From the NCBI GenBank assembly GCA_002238555.1, contig MPMO01000006.1:59930-123929 (forward strand): a stretch of DNA of 64,000 bases, written 5' to 3'. Below, piece by piece: positions 29,021-38,184 of this stretch. Source of the stretch: Caldilineaceae bacterium bin34 (GTDB lineage Bacteria; Chloroflexota; Anaerolineae; Caldilineales; Caldilineaceae). Within the stretch, counting starts at the first letter, position 1, and each line of letters starts with the position of its first letter. The translations under genes and the position numbers were made by a program. A model generated the notes under the pieces. The model was not told the DNA's origin and made no database searches. It saw nothing but the letters and a program-made list of their open reading frames with translations.

Positions 29021-30091
29021 GTGGCCAGCGTGTCTGACACCGGACGCGGCGATCTGCTGCTTGAAGTTCGCAACCTGCAGGTCCACTTCTACCTGTTCGA
29101 GGGCGTGGTCCAGGCGGTCAACGATGTCAGTTTCGACGTGCATCGGGGCCGGACCCTGGGCATCATCGGCGAGAGCGGTTCGGGCAAGTCCGTCTCGGCC
29201 CAGTCGGTAATGGGGATTGTGCCCAGCCCGCCGGCCAAGCAGTTGGCCGGCGAGATCGTGCTTCACCGTGCCACGCCCGATGGCGGCACCGAGACGCTGG
29301 ATCTGGGCCGGATGGATCCCCGCGGCCCGGAGTACCGGGACGTGCGCGGCGGCGAAATCGGCATGATCTTCCAGGAGCCGATGACCTCCTTCAGTCCCCT
29401 GCACTCGATCGGGGATCAGATTGGGGAGGCGATTCTGCTGCACATTCCGGATTCAACGCCGCAGACTGCCCGCGAGCGGACCGAGGACCTGCTGCGGCGG
29501 GTTGGCATTCCAAGGCCGGACCGGGCAGTGGATGCCTTTCCCCATCAACTGTCCGGTGGCATGCGTCAGCGCGCCATGATTGCCATGGCGCTGTCCTGCG
29601 ACCCGGCCCTGTTGATTGCGGACGAGCCCACGACCGCGCTGGACGTGACGATTGAGGCCCAAATCCTGGAGTTGATTCAGGAACTCCAGCAGGACCTCAA
29701 CATGGCCATCATCTACATCAGCCACGACTTGGCGGTTGTGGGCGGCGTGGCCGATGAAGTGATGGTGATGTACCTCGGGCTGGTCATGGAACACGCGGAC
29801 GCGGAGACGATCTTCGACGATCCGCTCCACCCCTACACCCGGGCCCTGTGGCAGTCCATTCCCAAAATCGACGGGCCGCTGGAAGAGCTGGTGCCGATTT
29901 CGGGCAACATACCCAATCCCTTTGCGGTGCACAGGGGTTGTCCCTTCTATGCCCGGTGCACAGAGCGCATTCAGGGGGTCTGCGACGAGTCGCCGCCGCC
30001 CGTGCTGGAGCCACGTCCGGGCCACACGGTTCGCTGTTTCCTGTACGTGGACGATGTAGGTTCGGATGCCAACGGCGCCATGGGTGACTGA
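29021..30091 (+). CDS. Peptide ABC transporter ATP-binding protein, DppD/OppD type (system 2)
   Basis: 356 residues, GTG start 2 bp after the permease stop. It has Walker A GESGSGKS, Q-loop FQEPMTSFSPL, signature QLSGGMRQRA, Walker B LLIADEPTTALD and H-loop YISHD. The C-terminal oligopeptide domain contains HPYTRALWQSIP and the Cys-bearing GCPFYARCTE segment. The next ATPase gene begins 2 bp after its stop. The pair would form the ATPase heterodimer of system 2. Confidence 0.92.
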   Translation: MASVSDTGRGDLLLEVRNLQVHFYLFEGVVQAVNDVSFDVHRGRTLGIIGESGSGKSVSAQSVMGIVPSPPAKQLAGEIVLHRATPDGGTETLDLGRMDPRGPEYRDVRGGEIGMIFQEPMTSFSPLHSIGDQIGEAILLHIPDSTPQTARERTEDLLRRVGIPRPDRAVDAFPHQLSGGMRQRAMIAMALSCDPALLIADEPTTALDVTIEAQILELIQELQQDLNMAIIYISHDLAVVGGVADEVMVMYLGLVMEHADAETIFDDPLHPYTRALWQSIPKIDGPLEELVPISGNIPNPFAVHRGCPFYARCTERIQGVCDESPPPVLEPRPGHTVRCFLYVDDVGSDANGAMGD

Positions 30092-30093
30092 CG

Positions 30094-31164
30094 ATGTCGG
30101 ACGCGATGCAGACCACATCCGGGTCCAACGGGGTGCCCGCGGGCGAGCTGTTGGAAGTGGAGGGCCTGAGCAAGTACTTCCCCATCACCAAGGGTTTCCT
30201 GCGCCGGGTGGTCGGCTTTACCAAGGCGGTCCACGATGTGTCCTTCAACCTGGCCAACGGCGAGACCCTGGGCGTGGTGGGCGAGAGCGGCTGCGGCAAG
30301 ACCACGCTCGGCCGCACCATCCTGCGCCTGTATGAAATGACGGCCGGGTCCGTCCGGATCAACTTGGACGAAGGCCGGTTGGATGTCGGCAATCTGACTC
30401 CGGAGGAGCGCAAGCTGTTCCGGCGCCGGGCGCAGATGATCTTCCAGGACCCCTTCGCCTCGCTCAACCCCCGCATGAACATCCTGGAGACCGTGGGCGA
30501 ACCCCTGTTGGTCAACGGCGTGGCCAAGGGTACCGAACTCGAGCAGCGAGTTGCCAGGATTATTGAACTGGTGGGCCTGCGGGTGGAGCACCTGCGGCGC
30601 TATCCCCACAGTTTCAGCGGCGGACAGCGGCAGCGGATCGGCATCGCCCGGGCCCTGGTGGTAAACCCGCGTCTGGTGGTTGCGGACGAACCGGTGTCCG
30701 CGCTGGATGTGTCAATTCAGGCCCAGATCCTGAACTTGTTGCAGGAGTTGCAGGGGGAGTTTCATCTGACCTACATGTTCGTGTCGCACGACATGAGCGT
30801 GATTCGCTACATCTGCGACCGCATTGCGGTCATGTATGCCGGCAGGCTGGTGGAACTGGGGCCCAAGGATGAATTGCTGGACAGGCCGCGCCATCCGTAC
30901 ACGGCCCTCCTGCTGGCGGCGGTGCCGCGCACGGCCAAGGGCAGCCGGGGCAAGCGTCTCGTGACTGCCGGCGAGCCGCCGGATCCCTCCAACCTGCCGA
31001 CCGGCTGCGTCTTTCAGGAACGCTGCGCGCACGTGCAGGACATCTGTCGGGAGGAGGATCCGCCGCGGGTGTCCATGTCCGACAGGCACTTCGCAGCCTG
31101 CCACTTCGCCAAGGATCTCAACCTGGACGGGATCACGGTTGCCCCGGTCACGCTGTCGGCCTGA
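30094..31164 (+). CDS. Peptide ABC transporter ATP-binding protein, DppF/OppF type (system 2)
   Basis: 356 residues. Walker A is GESGCGKT, the Q-loop FQDPFASLNPR, the signature SFSGGQRQRIGIARAL, Walker B LVVADEPVSALD and the H-loop FVSHD. The C-terminal domain has HPYTALLLAAVP and GCVFQERCAH. It is the last transporter gene of the operon; a small membrane-protein gene follows after 21 bp. Confidence 0.92.
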   Translation: MSDAMQTTSGSNGVPAGELLEVEGLSKYFPITKGFLRRVVGFTKAVHDVSFNLANGETLGVVGESGCGKTTLGRTILRLYEMTAGSVRINLDEGRLDVGNLTPEERKLFRRRAQMIFQDPFASLNPRMNILETVGEPLLVNGVAKGTELEQRVARIIELVGLRVEHLRRYPHSFSGGQRQRIGIARALVVNPRLVVADEPVSALDVSIQAQILNLLQELQGEFHLTYMFVSHDMSVIRYICDRIAVMYAGRLVELGPKDELLDRPRHPYTALLLAAVPRTAKGSRGKRLVTAGEPPDPSNLPTGCVFQERCAHVQDICREEDPPRVSMSDRHFAACHFAKDLNLDGITVAPVTLSA

Positions 31165-31185
31165 AGTCTCCTGTATCCTTCAGGA

Positions 31186-31650
31186 ATGGCCCTTGATCCG
31201 TTGATGCGGCGGCGCAGCGTCGGCTTCCATCTTCTAACCTACGTCTACCTGCTGCTGAGCTTCGCCGCCGGGTTCCTGGCGGCTTGGACCCTGCGCGACG
31301 CGGTCCGACTGGTCCTCACCAGCCAGGAACTGGATCGCTATTTGATCCACGGCGGTGTCATCTTCACGACCTTTGCGGTGGTCGGGATCGGCACGCTGAT
31401 CTTCCTGGTGGTCGCGGAACACCGCTTCCGAACCTCGGCCGACCTGCGCAGCCAGTTGGGGCGGTTCCTGGCAATTGTGTCAGTGCCACTGTTGGTGGCC
31501 GGTGTTGCCCACTTGGTCCAGGGTCTGATATCGATTCTGGTGTTTGACTATCTGGAGCAGGTCGGTTTGTTGTTGGCCCTTGGGGAGTTGACCCTCGGTG
31601 TTTGGGCCCTCGTCTGGCGGTCACGCAGGTCCGGGCGGGAGACGGCCTGA
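31186..31650 (+). CDS. Small four-helix membrane protein of unknown function
   Basis: 154 residues with four predicted membrane helices near 15-36, 56-78, 93-116 and 122-140, and basic residues at both ends. I recognise no family. It begins 21 bp after the DppF stop and probably lies on the system 2 transcript. The start has no strong Shine-Dalgarno. The hydrophobicity pattern and third-position GC match the neighbours, which supports a real gene. Confidence 0.65.
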   Translation: MALDPLMRRRSVGFHLLTYVYLLLSFAAGFLAAWTLRDAVRLVLTSQELDRYLIHGGVIFTTFAVVGIGTLIFLVVAEHRFRTSADLRSQLGRFLAIVSVPLLVAGVAHLVQGLISILVFDYLEQVGLLLALGELTLGVWALVWRSRRSGRETA

Positions 31651-31975
31651 CCAATCGATTACGGGGCATCGATGCCCGCGGGCATGATGTGTCCCCGGTA
31701 GCTGGCCGTTGCCGTGGCGGGGCTTGTGCATGCTCCGGTGTGTTTTCAGCGTCGGCATGCTGGCCGCCTTGGACAGCATGTCCGGGATGACCGTTGTCAC
31801 TCGGGTCGGTACCGGACGCAGACGGCATGCTCCACGGCGGGTGGTTCCGTCCCGGTGCCGGGTGTCTGCGGCAGCCGGACGGCTTTTGGATGGCCGAAAC
31901 CACCCCGGCTATGCTGTCTTCGGCTTGATAACGCATGCAACCGCTGGACTTCAAACTTTCCGCGACACGGGCGAC
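31651..31975. other. Spacer before the PhyH-HEAT gene
   Basis: 325 bp. The plus-strand frame is open from 31709 but lacks family sequence before the ATG at 31976. I see no hairpin or hexamer pair that can be supported. The -10-like TATGCT near 31909 is unpaired. Confidence 0.4.
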
Positions 31976-33322
31976 ATGAACGAATGGGACCACCTTCCCC
32001 GATTGTCCGATGAGCAGATGCGGATGTATCTGGCCGACGGCTTTCTGGTCCTGCAGTCCCGGTTGCCCCAGGAGGTGCACGGCCACATCCGCGATCGGTG
32101 CGAGGAGATTTTCTCGACGATGGGCAATCCGGGCAACGAAATCCTGGAGATGAACCCGGCCCTGCGGCTGGTATTCGCGGACCCATTGGTCAAGGGTGCC
32201 TTGAGCTCCATCCTGGGGCACGGTTTCTTCATGCATCCGCACCGCCATTGCCATCAAAACAGATCGGGCACCCCGGCCCAGGCCAACCACAAGGATTCCT
32301 ACGAAGAGGATGTCAATGTCCATCACCATCGTTCCCGGTGGGCCATGGCGATGTACTACCCGCAGGATGTCACCGCCGACATGGGTCCCACCGGGGTGAC
32401 GCCGGGTAGTCAGTACTTCAGTTCACCGGAATCGTTGGCCGGACGCGGTGAACTGGGAGTGACCGGCGAGGCCGGCACCGTGATCCTGGTCCATTACGAC
32501 GTTTGGCACCGGGCCCTGCGCAATCACTCGGGCCGCAATCGCTACATGCTCAAGTTCCTGTTCTGCCGCGCCGCCGAACCCGCTGCTCCCGCCTGGAACA
32601 ATCGGGAAGCGGAATGGCAGGCACCCGCGGGTCGGGAGCAGGACCCATTGGAACCTTTGTGGCAGGCCATGTGGAGTTGGAACCGGGGAGAACCCGTTCC
32701 GGCAGAGAAACGGGAACGCGGGGATGCCGCCTTGTCGGATCTGCTGGCCGGTTCAGAGACGGAGAGACTGAGGGCGGCCTACACCATTGGGCTGCATGCC
32801 TTCGACCAGCACGATGAGGTTTTCCGTTTGTGGCTAGCCGAAGCGGACGAGGCAGAGGTTCGGGCTCGGAGGCGGGAACACACGAGTCCCTGCGAGCATA
32901 TGTTCGGCTATGCGCTGGCGAGCCAAGGGGCTAGCGGATTGGGTCTGCTGGAAGAGGTCATGGGGTCCGCGGACTGGCGCATCAGGGGCAGTGCGGTCAA
33001 TGCCGTGGGAGACATGGGAACCGAGGCCCGGATCCTGGTACCGCGTGTGGCTGCCATGGTGAACGACCCGTCCCCTTGGGTCCGGCGCAATGCCGTCGAA
33101 GCCCTGGGTGTGCTGGGCGTTGCCGGGGATGAAGTAACGACAATCCTGGGACAGGCACTTGGGGATGAGGACTACCTTGTGGGTCACAACGCCGCCTTAT
33201 CGCTGCGCAAGCTGGGCACTGCCGGCGGTGCCGCCATCGACATGTTGCTTAAGGCTGCCACCCATCCTGAACTCTACCGCCGCAAAAACGCCCTGATGGC
33301 ATTGGAAGTTCTGCTTGGGTAG
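31976..33322 (+). CDS. Phytanoyl-CoA dioxygenase (PhyH)-family protein fused to HEAT repeats
   Basis: 448 residues. The N-terminal 205 residues are a 2-oxoglutarate/Fe(II) dioxygenase fold. The iron ligands can be placed at H-x-D in NHKDSYEED (near residue 103) and the distal His in VHYDVWHRAL (near 178). The 2-oxoglutarate Arg is probably in NRYMLKF. Residues 240-448 contain at least four HEAT/PBS-like helical repeats (such as DWRIRGSAVNAVGDMG and SPWVRRNAVEALGVLG). The ATG at 31976 starts a family-like sequence. HEAT repeats probably bind a protein or lyase/phycobilin-like partner; the substrate is unknown. It is convergent with the decarboxylase. Confidence 0.82.
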   Translation: MNEWDHLPRLSDEQMRMYLADGFLVLQSRLPQEVHGHIRDRCEEIFSTMGNPGNEILEMNPALRLVFADPLVKGALSSILGHGFFMHPHRHCHQNRSGTPAQANHKDSYEEDVNVHHHRSRWAMAMYYPQDVTADMGPTGVTPGSQYFSSPESLAGRGELGVTGEAGTVILVHYDVWHRALRNHSGRNRYMLKFLFCRAAEPAAPAWNNREAEWQAPAGREQDPLEPLWQAMWSWNRGEPVPAEKRERGDAALSDLLAGSETERLRAAYTIGLHAFDQHDEVFRLWLAEADEAEVRARRREHTSPCEHMFGYALASQGASGLGLLEEVMGSADWRIRGSAVNAVGDMGTEARILVPRVAAMVNDPSPWVRRNAVEALGVLGVAGDEVTTILGQALGDEDYLVGHNAALSLRKLGTAGGAAIDMLLKAATHPELYRRKNALMALEVLLG

Positions 33323-33353
33323 TTGGTTCTGTTTGCTCCGGTTCCTGCATGAT

Positions 33354-33380
33354 TTGAGGGATTCAAGTCCATTCCCTCAA
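33354..33380. terminator. Hairpin between convergent PhyH-HEAT and decarboxylase genes
   Basis: TTGAGGGA (33354-33361) pairs perfectly with TCCCTCAA (33373-33380), loop 11 nt. The right arm overlaps the decarboxylase stop codon. No T-run follows on the plus strand. Confidence 0.5.
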
Positions 33381-34822
33381 CTGCGTACTCCGCCTGTCAA
33401 CTCCTCCCTGCCAAAACGCTCAATCGTCTCCAGCGTCTCGCGTACATCGTCCCAGGTGGTGGTGTGGTTGAGAATACAGAGGCGCAGGGAGAAGGTACCG
33501 TGGAGCAGTGTGGAGGACACAAACGCATCATCGTCCCAGAAGAGACGAGCGAGAATGGTCCGATTTACCTGTTCCAGTGCTTCCTCGCTACGGTGGGTGT
33601 CGGCGGGGTTGATCCGAAGGCACACTATTCCCAACGACGCGGGAGTCAGGCTTTCCAGGATTGGGCTGGCGTGGACGAATTCTTCCGCTCGACTGGCCAG
33701 TTCCATGCCTTTGGCTACCGCTCGCCGGAATGCAGCCATTCCGAACGTCTGGATTGACACCCAAACTTTCAGGGCGCGCACCGAGCGACTCAGTTGCAGC
33801 CCACGATCCACGAAGTTGGGATGGTCCTTCCCCCAAACCGTGTCCTGGAGGATATCGGGGTGTACGGCGAAGGCTTGCTCCAGGGTGCTTCCGTCCTTCA
33901 CCAGCAAACTTCCGGCTTCATACGGCTGAAACAGCCATTTGTGGGCATCCAGTCCGATCGAATCCGCCCGTTCCAGCCCTTGCAGGAGCTTCCTGCCTTC
34001 TGCGGTCAAGACTGCGAATCCTCCGTACGCGGCATCGACGTGCATCCAGATCTTTTCTTCTTCACAGAAATCGGCCATCGCCTCCAAGGGGTCCACAGCA
34101 CCTGTGCTGGATGTCCCGGCGGTGGCACATACGGCAAGGGGATTGAAGCCTGCTGCCCGGTCGGCTTGCACGGTCCTGGCCAGTGTTTCCATGTCCAGTC
34201 GAAAGTCCTCGTCACTGGAAATCATGCGGATGCACTCCCGCCGTACACCAACGATCATGGCCGCTCGACTGAGGGCGGAGTGGCTTTGGTCACTCATGTA
34301 CACGGTCGCCCGTTCCGGATTGCCGGCGGCCTCCCTGGCTGCCACAAAGGCATCCAGACTGGCTGCTGATCCGCCACTCGTGAAAAGCCCGCCCGCCTCC
34401 TCGGGATAACCAACCCAGCGGCGAAACCAGTCGATGACCACCAACTCAAGCTGGCTCGGGCCACTGGATGTCAACCATGTGCATTGGTTGACCTGGTGTC
34501 CGGCCACCATGAAATCGGCCAGCACGCTGGGCCAGGTGGGGGAGGATGGAATAAAGCCAAAGAAACGGGGGTGATCAATCCGGGCCGCAAACGGGAGGAT
34601 CTTGTGGGCAGCCCGTTCAAAGACCTCCTTTGGGGATTGGCCTTCCTCCGGAGGCTCGGCCAGCAATTGGTCCTCCAGTTCCAGCCGGAAGTCGCCATCC
34701 CAGGCCGGTTCCCCGCTCAGGTTGCCGACCCGTTCCACCACCAGTTCGGTGACCAGGTGGGCAAGGCTGCGCATCTCCTCCTCCGTCATCTGGAGGTCGA
34801 GGTTGTTTTTCAATTGATTCAT
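33377..34822 (-). CDS. PLP-dependent group II decarboxylase (aromatic amino acid/glutamate decarboxylase-like)
   Basis: Cytoplasmic fold-type I PLP enzyme, 481 residues from the ATG giving MNQLKNN; a GTG at 34885 adds 21 residues and neither has a Shine-Dalgarno. The family blocks are present in order: DHPRFFGFIPSSPTWPSVLAD, FTSGGSAASLDAFVAARE, VCATAGTSSTGAVDPL, then MHVDAAYGG (the Asp that contacts the pyridine nitrogen) and the PLP lysine in SIGLDAHKWLFQP. The segment around FFGF is typical of tyrosine/DOPA/tryptophan-decarboxylase relatives. The substrate cannot be assigned. It stands alone between unrelated genes. Confidence 0.87.
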   Translation of the reverse strand: MNQLKNNLDLQMTEEEMRSLAHLVTELVVERVGNLSGEPAWDGDFRLELEDQLLAEPPEEGQSPKEVFERAAHKILPFAARIDHPRFFGFIPSSPTWPSVLADFMVAGHQVNQCTWLTSSGPSQLELVVIDWFRRWVGYPEEAGGLFTSGGSAASLDAFVAAREAAGNPERATVYMSDQSHSALSRAAMIVGVRRECIRMISSDEDFRLDMETLARTVQADRAAGFNPLAVCATAGTSSTGAVDPLEAMADFCEEEKIWMHVDAAYGGFAVLTAEGRKLLQGLERADSIGLDAHKWLFQPYEAGSLLVKDGSTLEQAFAVHPDILQDTVWGKDHPNFVDRGLQLSRSVRALKVWVSIQTFGMAAFRRAVAKGMELASRAEEFVHASPILESLTPASLGIVCLRINPADTHRSEEALEQVNRTILARLFWDDDAFVSSTLLHGTFSLRLCILNHTTTWDDVRETLETIERFGREELTGGVRS

Positions 34823-34961
34823 TATTGTTTCATTGTGGCAAGCAATGGTGCGCGCCAATGGTTCCCTATTCTCATTAGGATCCACATCGCGCTATGGCAT
34901 ACCAGATTCTCCTCTGCAAGCTGTCCATCAATCTTAGCTTGGGTTCCTCCCGTCACTGCCG

Positions 34962-35756
34962 TCAGTAGAGGTCCCGCTTGCCGCTCGGCGCAGCCTTGCC
35001 GTCCTTGACCTGCATCACAACATCCCGCGCGGAGCTGCCCAACAAGGCGGCATCGGACAGCAGGGTCGTGAACTGATACCCCAGTTCCTGGGCATACAGG
35101 GCGTACTCCGCCGAACCCACATGAATGCCGGCGTAAACGCCATGGTGCCGGCAACGCTCCGCGATCTTCACCACCGCGTCGAAGGCGGTGCCCTCGCGGT
35201 GATCCGACGTGGGCGGCAACCCATAGCTTTGGGCCAGGTCGGCCGGGCCGACGTAGATGGAGTTCAGGCCCTCAACCGACAGAATCGCGTCAATGTTGTC
35301 CACGGCCTGCTTTGTCTCAATCATGGCCATGACCACGATCTCGTTGTTGGCCTCGGACGGATAGTCCGCGCCGCCGTAGAGCCGCGCGCGATTGGGACCG
35401 TGGCTGCGGTAGCCGATGGGCGGGTACAGGCAGGACCCCACGAACTTCTCGCACTGCTCCCGCGTGTTGATCATCGGGCAGATGATTCCGTAGCAGCCGG
35501 CATCCAACAGCTTCATGATGATGCCTTCCTCGTTCCACGGCACCCGCGCCAGCGGCACGGTGTCGGTGGTGGAAATGGCCGTCAGCATCGGTACCGCCTG
35601 GGTGTAGTCCACCGGACCGTGCTGCATGTCGATGGTCAGGCTGTCCCAGCCTGCGTGCGACATGACCTCCGCGGCATAGGAGTGGCCCAGGGCACACCAG
35701 CCGTTGACTACCAGGTCGCCCTGGCGGAATAGTTCGAGAACCTTGTTCTTGCGCAT
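34962..35756 (-). CDS. HpcH/HpaI-family class II pyruvate aldolase
   Basis: 264 residues, metal-dependent aldol cleavage of 2-keto-3-deoxy sugar acids or hydroxy-oxo-dioates to pyruvate plus an aldehyde. Family blocks are SLTIDMQHGPVDYTQ (catalytic His), RVPWNEEG, AGCYGIICPMI, the metal ligands Glu in MIETKQAVDN and Asp in YVGPADLAQS. It lies 45 bp downstream of the end of a Gfo/Idh/MocA gene on the same strand. With two such dehydrogenases and an MFS carrier it suggests uptake and catabolism of a sugar acid or polyol. Specificity is unknown. Confidence 0.88.
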   Translation of the reverse strand: MRKNKVLELFRQGDLVVNGWCALGHSYAAEVMSHAGWDSLTIDMQHGPVDYTQAVPMLTAISTTDTVPLARVPWNEEGIIMKLLDAGCYGIICPMINTREQCEKFVGSCLYPPIGYRSHGPNRARLYGGADYPSEANNEIVVMAMIETKQAVDNIDAILSVEGLNSIYVGPADLAQSYGLPPTSDHREGTAFDAVVKIAERCRHHGVYAGIHVGSAEYALYAQELGYQFTTLLSDAALLGSSARDVVMQVKDGKAAPSGKRDLY

Positions 35757-35801
35757 GCGGTTGTGCCCTTCCGGCGGTGGCTCCGCCCTGTGAAATGGTG
35801 G

Positions 35802-37049
35802 CTAAATCAGGTTGTGGTGCTCGTCAATCTCGCGCTGATAGACATCGGCGGAGTTGTCCAGGATCTCGTCCAGGGTCACGTGACGTTTCAGGTGCGAGGA
35901 CTCAATCATGGCGAAACTGCAGGCCAGGTCCATGAGACCTTCATGGCCCGACGTCTCGATCTGCCCCTTTTCCTTGATCGCGGTCAGGAAGTCCAGGCCC
36001 TGGATGGCAAACCCGTCCGTCAGGCCGAGCGGGAAGTGCCGGTCTCTTTCCTCGGACGTGACCTCCTGCCGGTACAGCTCAACCAAGTTGACCGCGGTTC
36101 CCGACGGGGAATGCAGCTGACCGCCCACGATCGCTCCTTCTGTTCCGTAGAAGGCCGGTGCACCGGACACCTCCACCGGCGGGCCGTGCAGACCCCACGA
36201 CCACAGCAACTGGCCAATGGCGCCGTTTTCAAAGCCGAAGCAGGCCAGGTGGGTGTCGTCCACGGTCACGGCAACCGGGTGCGCGTGGTTGGTGTCCCCG
36301 GGCATGTAGCGGTTGGGTTCGAAGGTCGGGGTGTGGGCGGACACCCAGGCCACTTCGCCGAACACATGGCGCAGACCATGGAACTGGTGGACGCCAATGT
36401 CGATGGTGCCACCGCCGCCTCCGCGCACCTTTTGGTGTCGCCACGGAGTCTCCGCCACCACCTTGGTCGGCGACCAGAGTCCGCCAAGGGAGCCGGAGAT
36501 CACCAGCTGCGGTGCCCCGATGCGTCCCGTCGCGACCGCCCACGCTGCAGCCCGGCCGGACAGGCTTTGCCGCACATTCTCGAATACCCCAAGCACACAG
36601 TTGTTGTCCTTGGCCTGGCGGATCATCCGCTGGCCGGCCCGTACGGAGATGGCCAGGGGCTTCTGCGTGTGCACGTGCAGGCCGGCGCCGAGGGCACTGT
36701 CGGCCACCAGGTGGTGGACATCCAGGGCCGTCAGGTCGATGACGGCGTCCACCGCGCCCGATGCCACCATTTCGCGGAAGTCCGTGAAAATGGCCGCGTC
36801 CGTGTCGCTGTGGAGATCGGTGACGTAGGTGTGCGGCGCGGCCAGGGGATCGCCGGTCGAGGGATCCAGGACCGGCGGGCGCGGCGCGGGACCTTCGCCG
36901 CGCCGGGCGAACATGAGGGCATCGTCGCGGTTGCGCGCGACCAGGGCCGTAACGCGAAAGTCGTCCACACCTTTTTCAATCAGGCGCAGCAGACCCTGCA
37001 GGTGGGCGTTGAGGATGCGGCCGCATCCCACGATGCCGAGTCGAATCAT
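35802..37049 (-). CDS. Gfo/Idh/MocA-family oxidoreductase
   Basis: 415 residues. The N-terminal Rossmann motif is GIVGCGRI (residues 5-12), followed by a longer first half than usual with an insertion around residues 50-80. The catalytic-core motif appears as VHTQKPLA, a variant of EKP with Gln for Glu. The C-terminal substrate domain contains GGGGTIDIGVHQFHGLRHVFG, with the conserved DxGxH-type substrate/catalytic segment. It probably oxidises or reduces a sugar or cyclitol with NAD(P). It is flanked by a second paralogue 40 bp upstream and the aldolase downstream, in one operon. Confidence 0.85.
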   Translation of the reverse strand: MIRLGIVGCGRILNAHLQGLLRLIEKGVDDFRVTALVARNRDDALMFARRGEGPAPRPPVLDPSTGDPLAAPHTYVTDLHSDTDAAIFTDFREMVASGAVDAVIDLTALDVHHLVADSALGAGLHVHTQKPLAISVRAGQRMIRQAKDNNCVLGVFENVRQSLSGRAAAWAVATGRIGAPQLVISGSLGGLWSPTKVVAETPWRHQKVRGGGGGTIDIGVHQFHGLRHVFGEVAWVSAHTPTFEPNRYMPGDTNHAHPVAVTVDDTHLACFGFENGAIGQLLWSWGLHGPPVEVSGAPAFYGTEGAIVGGQLHSPSGTAVNLVELYRQEVTSEERDRHFPLGLTDGFAIQGLDFLTAIKEKGQIETSGHEGLMDLACSFAMIESSHLKRHVTLDEILDNSADVYQREIDEHHNLI

Positions 37050-37089
37050 CGGTCCCCCTTGAAGGTTGATTGACAGTGGATCCGGGTAT

Positions 37090-38130
37090 CTACACGTAGG
37101 GATTTAGGAACGGCAACGGCAGGGACACCGCCTTGCCCGCGTGGCAGCTCTCCAGGCCCGCCTGCAGAATTTCCTGGGCATTGCGCCCCACGGTGTCCGT
37201 GCACAACGGGATGATGTCCGTGCCGTGCACCAGATGGTTGAGGAAGCAGGCAGTGCCGGACGACCAGTGCTCCGGCACGGGGGACGGATCGACTTCGACG
37301 CCCATGTCGTGCTCCTCGGTGGCCAGCAGCAGCCGGTCGCTGGTGATCTGCAATGTGCCTGCCGTGCCGTACAGGACCCCGACGTAGGAGGTCACGTGGC
37401 CGATCTGCGACCAGGAGGCTTCGGTCACCGACATGGCATCGGGGTAGTTGAGGATCAGGATGGCGTTGTCCTCCTGGGGCGCAGAGTCGTGAACCAGTCT
37501 GTTGGACACGCCGGTGACGGTGGAGGGGCGGCCCAGGACCGCGGCGGCCAGGGCTGCGCCGTAGCAGCAATAGTCCATGAGCGCGCCGGCTCCGTTGAGT
37601 TCGGAGTCGTACAGCCACTCGCAGAAGTACTCCGAGCATCCCAGGGCCTTGGGGCCGTTGTGGGCCGATCGATACCGCGTGCTGAAGACCCGGCCGATGT
37701 CGCCGGCCTCCGCCATGGCGAGGGCCTGCTGCATCGACGGCCACCAGGCGAAGGGCCAGTTGATCATCAGGGTCCGATCCGATTCGCGGCTGCCCTGCAG
37801 CATCACGTCCGCCAGGGCAACGGAACTCGCCATCGGTTTCTCCACCAGGACGGGCAGGTCCGTGGCCAGGGCCATGGCGGCATTGGCGGCTCCGTTCAGG
37901 TTGTCCCCGAACACGTAGACGGCATCCAGGGCCTCCTCGGACAGCATCTCCTCCGGTTCGTCGTAGACACGCTCGCAGGACGTGTCCGCCCGGACCTTGT
38001 CCTGCAGTTCCGCGTTCGGATCGGCGGCCGCCACCAGGCGCCCCAGGTCCGATGCCTCCAGTTCGGCCAGATTGCCCCAGGCATGGTCGTGGGTCAGGCC
38101 CAGAACGCCGATCTTAAGTTCTTCTGCCAT
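37090..38130 (-). CDS. Gfo/Idh/MocA-family oxidoreductase, second copy
   Basis: 346 residues from the ATG giving MAEELKIG, with GGGGAA a few bases upstream; a TTG four codons earlier is possible. The dinucleotide-binding motif is GVLGLTHDHA, a His-rich variant of GxGxxG. The catalytic EKP is intact in VLVEKPMA. The sequence GALMDYCCYGAALAAAVLG takes the place of the usual DxGxH segment. It is only distantly similar to the neighbouring copy, so not a recent duplicate. It is transcribed with the MFS gene upstream and the other dehydrogenase downstream. Confidence 0.83.
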   Translation of the reverse strand: MAEELKIGVLGLTHDHAWGNLAELEASDLGRLVAAADPNAELQDKVRADTSCERVYDEPEEMLSEEALDAVYVFGDNLNGAANAAMALATDLPVLVEKPMASSVALADVMLQGSRESDRTLMINWPFAWWPSMQQALAMAEAGDIGRVFSTRYRSAHNGPKALGCSEYFCEWLYDSELNGAGALMDYCCYGAALAAAVLGRPSTVTGVSNRLVHDSAPQEDNAILILNYPDAMSVTEASWSQIGHVTSYVGVLYGTAGTLQITSDRLLLATEEHDMGVEVDPSPVPEHWSSGTACFLNHLVHGTDIIPLCTDTVGRNAQEILQAGLESCHAGKAVSLPLPFLNPYV

Positions 38131-38184
38131 GTGGTTCCCCAATGCGTTGGTCCGACGCGCTTGGCTGTCGGCACGGTGTGAGTG

